NCBI GenBank assembly: GCA_016873525.1
Contig: VGXD01000050.1
Span: 1-10,412, forward strand
Source of the DNA: Nitrospira sp.
GTDB lineage: Bacteria; Nitrospirota; Nitrospiria; Nitrospirales; Nitrospiraceae
Direction of reading: 5' to 3'
Length of the DNA: 10,412 bases
How positions within the stretch are numbered: the first letter of the stretch is position 1; every line of letters starts with the position of its first letter. A program made the position numbers and the translations under genes. Of this stretch, positions 5,777-10,412 are shown in pieces. Under the pieces are notes generated by a model. It saw only the letters and a list, made by a program, of their open reading frames with translations. It was not told the DNA's origin and made no database searches.

Positions 5777-7957
5777 ATGAACCGAGCGCCGAAAAAGAAA
5801 CCGACAAAAAGCAAGAAACCGGCGGCCCGGCGGGGAACGGCACCGGCTGCGGAACTTCTCTTCGAGATCGGGACGGAGGAGCTGCCCTACCAGTTCGTAC
5901 CCCTCGCGCTTCGAGCCCTCGAAGACTCGGCCCTGCGTCTTTTCAAAGAGCATCGCCTGACCCATGGCCCCCTGCGAACATTCGGCACACCCAGACGACT
6001 GGTCCTGGTCGTCGAAGCCCTTGCGGCCCATCAAGCCGCCACCATCAAGGAAACCATGGGGCCGTCCAAGGCCGTAGCCTTCGACGCGCAAGGCCAGCCG
6101 ACCAAAGCCGCCCTGGGCTTTGCCGGTTCACAGGGAGTCGCCATCGGCGACGTGGAGATTCGGCAGACACCCAAGGGCGAATACCTCTGCGCGGTCAAGC
6201 GCGAAGCGGGGCGACCGACCCAGGCCGTCTTATCCGACTGCCTGCCGGTGCTGATCGCCGGCCTGTCCTTCCCCAAGTCCATGCGCTGGAACGAGACCGG
6301 CATGAAGTTCGCGCGCCCCATCCGCTGGCTCCTGGCCCTCTACGGAGGCAAGACCATCGACTGCCAGGCCGGCGGGGTCAAGGCCGGCAACAGGACCCGT
6401 GGGCACCGCTTTCTCGGCCCGACAGGCTCGGCGCAAACCCAGGGCATTCCCGTCAAAGACTTCACGTCCTATCTGAGCGCGCTGGAACGCCACGGCGTGG
6501 TGCCGGACCACAGCCGGCGGCAAGCCATGATCCTCGCGCAACTTGCCGGCCTCGCCAAGTCGGTCCGGGGGCTGGCACATCGGGACGAGGACCTCCTGGA
6601 ACAGGCCGTCCATACCGTCGAATATCCCCATGCCATTCTCGGATCGTTCAACCCGCAGTACCTCGCCCTTCCCAAAGAAATCCTCATGACCTCGATGAAA
6701 GAACACCAGGGCTTCTTCTCCCTCGTGCAGAAAGACGGCACCCTGCTGCCGCGATTCATCTCGATCACGAACATGAAGCTGGCGAACATGACCGTGATCG
6801 GCAAAGGCAACGAGCGGGTCTTGGCGGCCCGCCTGGCCGACGCCAAGTTCTTCTTCGACGAAGACCGCAAGATCAGGCTGGCCGACCGGGTGGAACGACT
6901 CAAAGGCGTCACCTTTCACCAAAAGCTCGGCTCCCTCTATGAGAAACAGCGGCGAGTCAAACACCTGGCGGAACGACTGGCTCTCATGTGCGCCTTGGAC
7001 CATGACACCCGTCGAGACTCTGCGCGGGCGGCCGAACTCTGCAAGGCCGATCTGACCACCGGCATTGTCGGCGAGTTCCCCATCCTCCAGGGCATCATGG
7101 GAGGGGAGTACGCCAAGCACGACGGGGAGTCGGAGGGGGTCTCTCGGGCCATCGCCGAACAGTACCTGCCTCCTTCCATGGAAGGAGCCATTCCCAAGAC
7201 CGTCGCAGGTCAGGTCCTCTCCCTGGCCGACCGGCTCGATACGGTGTGTTCGTTTTTCCACGTCGGGCTCGTGCCCTCCGGCTCCGAAGATCCCTTCGCC
7301 CTTCGGCGCAATGCCCTGGCCATCGTTCGCATCGCCCTGGAGGGGCAACTGCCTCTCAACCTGAGCGAACTGGCAAGCCATGCCGCAGAGTTGCTGACCG
7401 CCACGGGTTGCAAGCCGGCCGCCTCCTCCAACGATGCTGTGAGCTTTATCCTGGAGCGTCTCCGGTACTATGGCCGCACGGTCGACGGCCTGCGCGACGA
7501 TGTCATGCAGACCGTCCTCAAGCCGGCCCCGGGGTCTCGATGGAACCTCTTGGCCCTCTACGCCAAGATGAAGGCCCTCCAGACGATCACCACGAGAGCG
7601 GAGTTCGATCCCTTGATCATCGGGTTCAAGCGGGCCCATCGTATCGTCGAGAAGGAACAGTGGGCGCAGGAAGACATCGAACCGACGCGGTTCCAGCATC
7701 CATCCGAGGTGGAACTCTACAAAGCGCTGGATGCCGCCAGGCTCCAGACCCCCTTCGCCATCGAGCAGGGGGACTATGCCAAGGCCCTCGACAGCCTCGT
7801 GGCCCTGAAACCGGCCATCGACGGATTTTTCGAGGGGGTCATGGTGAACGCCGAGGATGAGGCGCTCAGAGCAAATCGGCTCTCGTTGCTCTATGCCGTG
7901 GACCGCCTCTTTCTGACGTTCGGTGATTTTTCGCAAATCGTGGTACAGGGGACCTGA
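5777..7957 (+). CDS. glyS: glycyl-tRNA synthetase beta subunit
   Basis: GlyS is the large subunit that binds tRNA-Gly and works with GlyQ. The 726-residue product is longer than E. coli GlyS (689), largely because of a Lys/Arg/Ala-rich N-terminal extension of about 25 residues before the usual opening LLFEIGTEELP (28-38). Further family blocks are LRTFGTPRRL, FPKSMRWNETGMKFARPIRW, ILMTSMKEHQGFF (near 303), RLADAKFFFDEDRK, and the region from about 422 (CKADLTTGIVGEFPILQGIM, GGEYA, then LADRLDT) that corresponds to the HD-like domain. The C-terminal anticodon-binding (DALR-like) domain covers roughly 590-715. No strong ribosome site precedes the ATG at 5777, so translation is probably coupled to glyQ, 14 bases upstream. 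A TTG at 5771 in the same frame is a less likely start. Confidence 0.97.
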   Translation: MNRAPKKKPTKSKKPAARRGTAPAAELLFEIGTEELPYQFVPLALRALEDSALRLFKEHRLTHGPLRTFGTPRRLVLVVEALAAHQAATIKETMGPSKAVAFDAQGQPTKAALGFAGSQGVAIGDVEIRQTPKGEYLCAVKREAGRPTQAVLSDCLPVLIAGLSFPKSMRWNETGMKFARPIRWLLALYGGKTIDCQAGGVKAGNRTRGHRFLGPTGSAQTQGIPVKDFTSYLSALERHGVVPDHSRRQAMILAQLAGLAKSVRGLAHRDEDLLEQAVHTVEYPHAILGSFNPQYLALPKEILMTSMKEHQGFFSLVQKDGTLLPRFISITNMKLANMTVIGKGNERVLAARLADAKFFFDEDRKIRLADRVERLKGVTFHQKLGSLYEKQRRVKHLAERLALMCALDHDTRRDSARAAELCKADLTTGIVGEFPILQGIMGGEYAKHDGESEGVSRAIAEQYLPPSMEGAIPKTVAGQVLSLADRLDTVCSFFHVGLVPSGSEDPFALRRNALAIVRIALEGQLPLNLSELASHAAELLTATGCKPAASSNDAVSFILERLRYYGRTVDGLRDDVMQTVLKPAPGSRWNLLALYAKMKALQTITTRAEFDPLIIGFKRAHRIVEKEQWAQEDIEPTRFQHPSEVELYKALDAARLQTPFAIEQGDYAKALDSLVALKPAIDGFFEGVMVNAEDEALRANRLSLLYAVDRLFLTFGDFSQIVVQGT

Positions 7958-7971
7958 GCCGGTGAGAGGCG

Positions 7972-8481
7972 ATGGGTGCAGCCAAGGCAGAGTCGGCCCA
8001 GTCCGTGGAGCCGGAGGAACGAGCCAGGCGGCTGACGCGTTATACCTATGGCGTCTCCGCCGCCATGATCCTGCTCTGCAACGCCGTCTTTCTGCTCGGC
8101 CTCTGGGGCAGCGGGATCAACCTGGACGGCCTGATCAGAACCCCCGATCTGTTCGATCCCGCCCGGGATATCTGCTTGCGCTTGAGCTGGCAGAAAGTGA
8201 CCGGCGCAGCGGAGCCCGTGCGGCTCTGTCAGGAGTGGATCAACCTTTCGGACCCCTCGGGCGACACGCACGTCTTTCAGCGCGACGTCGCGGTCGTCCA
8301 GGGAGCCGACGGCAAACTCTATTTCGACCAGCCGGCCCGCGTGGACTATCGGCTCTTCCTGCTGGGCGCCTTTGTCGTAGCGGTCATTGCCGGCGGCCTG
8401 AAGCTCAAACGACACTTGATCGCCAGGTACCGGCTCCGGCTGGATGGATCGGAGCCTCGGACCTCGGCAATGTCCCCCTAG
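7972..8481 (+). CDS. unrecognised small membrane protein with a predicted extracytoplasmic domain
   Basis: I do not recognise the family. The 169-residue product has a charged N-terminus (1-25), a hydrophobic segment about 26-46 (YGVSAAMILLCNAVFLLGLW), a polar middle of about 80 residues (47-126), a second hydrophobic segment about 127-145 (LFLLGAFVVAVIAGGL) and a basic C-terminus (KLKRHLIARYRLRL). The Arg/Lys-rich ends suggest both termini are cytoplasmic and the middle faces the periplasm (inference). The middle holds two cysteines (68 and 86) that could form a disulfide; a third (36) lies in the first helix. GGTGAG lies 5 bases before the ATG. The gene starts 14 bases after glyS and ends 44 bases before ppdK on the same strand with similar base composition, so it is probably real and co-transcribed. 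No catalytic motif is visible and I assign no function. Confidence 0.85.
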   Translation: MGAAKAESAQSVEPEERARRLTRYTYGVSAAMILLCNAVFLLGLWGSGINLDGLIRTPDLFDPARDICLRLSWQKVTGAAEPVRLCQEWINLSDPSGDTHVFQRDVAVVQGADGKLYFDQPARVDYRLFLLGAFVVAVIAGGLKLKRHLIARYRLRLDGSEPRTSAMSP

Positions 8482-8525
8482 GTTCATCTCGGACGTTCGA
8501 TTAGACTTTCTGGAGGAGACGCAGC

Positions 8526-10412
8526 GTGGGCACAAAGCAATGGGTCTACTACTTCGGCGACGGCAAAGCCGAAGGCACCGGCAAGATGAAAGAACTGCTC
8601 GGCGGCAAAGGGGCCGGCCTGGCGGAAATGACCAATCTGAAAATTTCCGTGCCGGCCGGCTTTACCATCTCGACCGAAGCTTGCGTCGAGTACTACCGCC
8701 GGAAAAAGACCCACCCGGCGGGCATGTGGAATCAAGCCCTGCACTCCCTCAAGCGGGTGGAGCGGTCGATGGGCGCCCGCTTCGGCGATCCCGCCAACCC
8801 GCTCCTGGTATCGGTCCGTTCCGGCGCCAGGGCGTCGATGCCGGGCATGATGGACACGGTGCTGAACGTCGGCTTGAACGAGCGGACGGCCGAAGGGCTG
8901 GCCGCCAGAACCAAGAACCAACGGTTCGCCCAAGACAGTTACCGGCGCTTCATCACGATGTTTGCCAGCGTGGTCATGGGCGTGTCGCGCGAACGCTTCG
9001 AGGAACTGCTCCAGCACATGAAGGCGTCCCATGGCGTGAAGCAGGACACGGACCTGGATGCCACGGCCTTGAAAGAGCTGGTCCGCCAGTTCAAGCAGGT
9101 GGTGCGGAAGGAAACCGGACGGGACTTCCCCGAGGACCCGATCGAACAACTCCGGATGGGCGTCGATGCGGTCTTTTCCTCCTGGTACGGAGCCAGGGCC
9201 GTCACCTACCGACGCCTCTACGACATCCCGGATAGTTGGGGCACGGCCGTCAACGTCGTCGCCATGGTCTTCGGCAACATGGGCGAGACCAGCGGCACCG
9301 GAGTCGCCTTTACCCGCAACCCGGCCACCGGCGAGCCGGTCTTCTTCGGTGAATGCCTGCTCAACGCCCAGGGGGAGGACGTCGTGGCCGGCATCCGCAC
9401 GCCGCTGCCGGTCGCCGACCTCGCCAAGACCCTCCCGCGCGCCTATCAGGAGCTGGTCAAGACCTACCGCACGCTCGAACGCCATTACCGCGACATGCTG
9501 GACCTAGAATTCACGATCCAGGAGGGCAAGCTCTACATGTTGCAAACCCGGGTCGGGAAACGAACCGGCATCGCGGCGGTCCGCATCGCGGTCGACTTGG
9601 TCGATGAAGGCGTGATCGACAAACGCGAAGCCGTGCTCCGCGTCGGACCGGAGCAATTGTCCCAGTACCTGTACCCCATCTTCGACGCGGCGGAAGAAAG
9701 CCGGCACCAGTCCATCGGCAAGGGCCTGCCGGCTGGCCCCGGCGCCGCAGCCGGAAAAATCGCCCTGACTCCCGAGCGGGCGGTGGAGATGCAGGCGCGG
9801 GGAGAACGCGTCATCCTGGTCCGGCAGGAAACCAGCCCGGACGACATTCACGGCATGCACGCGGCCCTGGGCTTCCTCACCGCCAGGGGCGGCATGACCT
9901 CCCACGCCGCCGTGGTCGCGCGGCAAATGGGGAAAGTCTGCGTGGCCGGGTGCGACGCCATCGAGGTCACCGACGGCGCCACGGTCAAGATCGGAGGCCG
10001 GCTCTTCAAAGAAGGGGACTATCTGTCCATCAACGGCTTCACCGGCCATGTGTACGGCGGCGACATTCCGGTGGTGGCCTCCGAGGTCATCCAGGTGATT
10101 CAAGACAAGCTGGAGGTGCGGCGGTCGGAGAAGTATCAGCGCTTCTCGGCCTTCCTGCAATGGGCCGACGAGTTCCGCACCTTGAAGGTTCGGGCCAATG
10201 CGGACATCCCCGATCAAGCGATGATCGCGCGGGGGTTCGGGGCGGAGGGCATCGGGCTCTGTCGCACCGAGCACATGTTCTTCGCCGAAGACCGCATCCC
10301 GATCATGCAACGCATGATCCTGGCTCGAACGGCGAAAGAGCGCGAGGGCTACCTGGACCAGTTGCTGCCGCTGCAAAAACAAGACTTCATCGGCTTGTAT
10401 CGGCAGATGCAG
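8526..10412 (+). CDS. ppdK: pyruvate phosphate dikinase, N-terminal 629 residues (runs off the right edge)
   Basis: PpdK interconverts pyruvate + ATP + phosphate and PEP + AMP + pyrophosphate in the cytoplasm; it serves gluconeogenesis, PPi-linked glycolysis or CO2-fixation pathways. The start is GTG at 8526 with a strong GGAGG at 8512-8516. The frame is open without interruption to the window end, covering 629 of the usual 870-900 residues. The ATP-grasp nucleotide domain shows LLGGKGAGLAEM (near 24), LLVSVRSGARASMPGMMDT (near 92), GTGVAFTRNPATGE and LEFTIQEGKLYMLQTR. The swivelling phosphohistidine domain has GGMTSHAAVVAR with catalytic His460 (His455 in Clostridium symbiosum). The start of the PEP/pyruvate TIM barrel follows, with LKVRANAD and GAEGIGLCRTEHMFF. 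It is collinear with the C. symbiosum enzyme over the visible length, which separates it from PEP synthase (PpsA). The C-terminal catalytic portion is outside the window. Confidence 0.97.
   Translation, partial: MGTKQWVYYFGDGKAEGTGKMKELLGGKGAGLAEMTNLKISVPAGFTISTEACVEYYRRKKTHPAGMWNQALHSLKRVERSMGARFGDPANPLLVSVRSGARASMPGMMDTVLNVGLNERTAEGLAARTKNQRFAQDSYRRFITMFASVVMGVSRERFEELLQHMKASHGVKQDTDLDATALKELVRQFKQVVRKETGRDFPEDPIEQLRMGVDAVFSSWYGARAVTYRRLYDIPDSWGTAVNVVAMVFGNMGETSGTGVAFTRNPATGEPVFFGECLLNAQGEDVVAGIRTPLPVADLAKTLPRAYQELVKTYRTLERHYRDMLDLEFTIQEGKLYMLQTRVGKRTGIAAVRIAVDLVDEGVIDKREAVLRVGPEQLSQYLYPIFDAAEESRHQSIGKGLPAGPGAAAGKIALTPERAVEMQARGERVILVRQETSPDDIHGMHAALGFLTARGGMTSHAAVVARQMGKVCVAGCDAIEVTDGATVKIGGRLFKEGDYLSINGFTGHVYGGDIPVVASEVIQVIQDKLEVRRSEKYQRFSAFLQWADEFRTLKVRANADIPDQAMIARGFGAEGIGLCRTEHMFFAEDRIPIMQRMILARTAKEREGYLDQLLPLQKQDFIGLYRQMQ

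Noticed and set aside
6230..7936. 568-codon open frame on the minus strand inside glyS
   Set aside because: The plus strand encodes a full-length GlyS with conserved blocks throughout. The antisense product has low-complexity composition and no domain.
8484..9485. 333-codon minus-strand frame opposite ppdK, with a second one at 9504-10382
   Set aside because: Both are shadows of the uninterrupted ppdK frame, which matches pyruvate phosphate dikinase along its whole visible length.

Overview
The window reads as ordinary chromosomal sequence from a GC-rich, Gram-negative-type bacterium. I see no transposase, integrase, CRISPR array, phage gene, tRNA or rRNA. The combination fits a Nitrospirota (Nitrospira-like) genome: a periplasmic sulfate-uptake system, two-subunit glycyl-tRNA synthetase, pyruvate phosphate dikinase beside glyS, GTG starts on three genes, and high GC. 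This assignment is inferred from gene content and style, not proved.

Left half, minus strand (positions 4608 down to 1): transcription starts in the intergenic region near 4640 and runs leftwards through an Rrf2-family regulator with four clustered cysteines, a periplasmic sulfate-binding protein (sbp), two sulfate ABC permeases (cysT, cysW) and the ATPase (cysA). The genes overlap or sit within about 42 bases of each other, so this looks like one sulfate-uptake operon led by its own regulator. After cysA there is a 97-base gap holding a good sigma70-type promoter, followed by the first 62 codons of a transketolase gene that leaves the window at position 1.

Middle (4609-4856): a 248-base divergent intergenic region. 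It carries a minus-strand promoter with an 11-base palindrome just downstream (rrf2 side), and a plus-strand promoter with a palindrome inside its spacer (glyQ side), followed by a leader of roughly 90 bases.

Right half, plus strand (4857 to 10412): glyQ and glyS encode the alpha and beta subunits of glycyl-tRNA synthetase. They are followed closely by an unrecognised membrane protein with two predicted helices, then by ppdK (pyruvate phosphate dikinase), cut by the window end after 629 codons. Spacings of 14, 14 and 44 bases suggest one transcription unit joining protein synthesis (tRNA-Gly charging) to central carbon metabolism (pyruvate/PEP interconversion).

No gene-free stretch exceeds 300 bases. 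I do not see a clearly novel system. The points most worth a second look are the cysteine-bearing Rrf2 regulator and its possible operator, the palindrome in the glyQ promoter, and the unknown membrane protein between glyS and ppdK.
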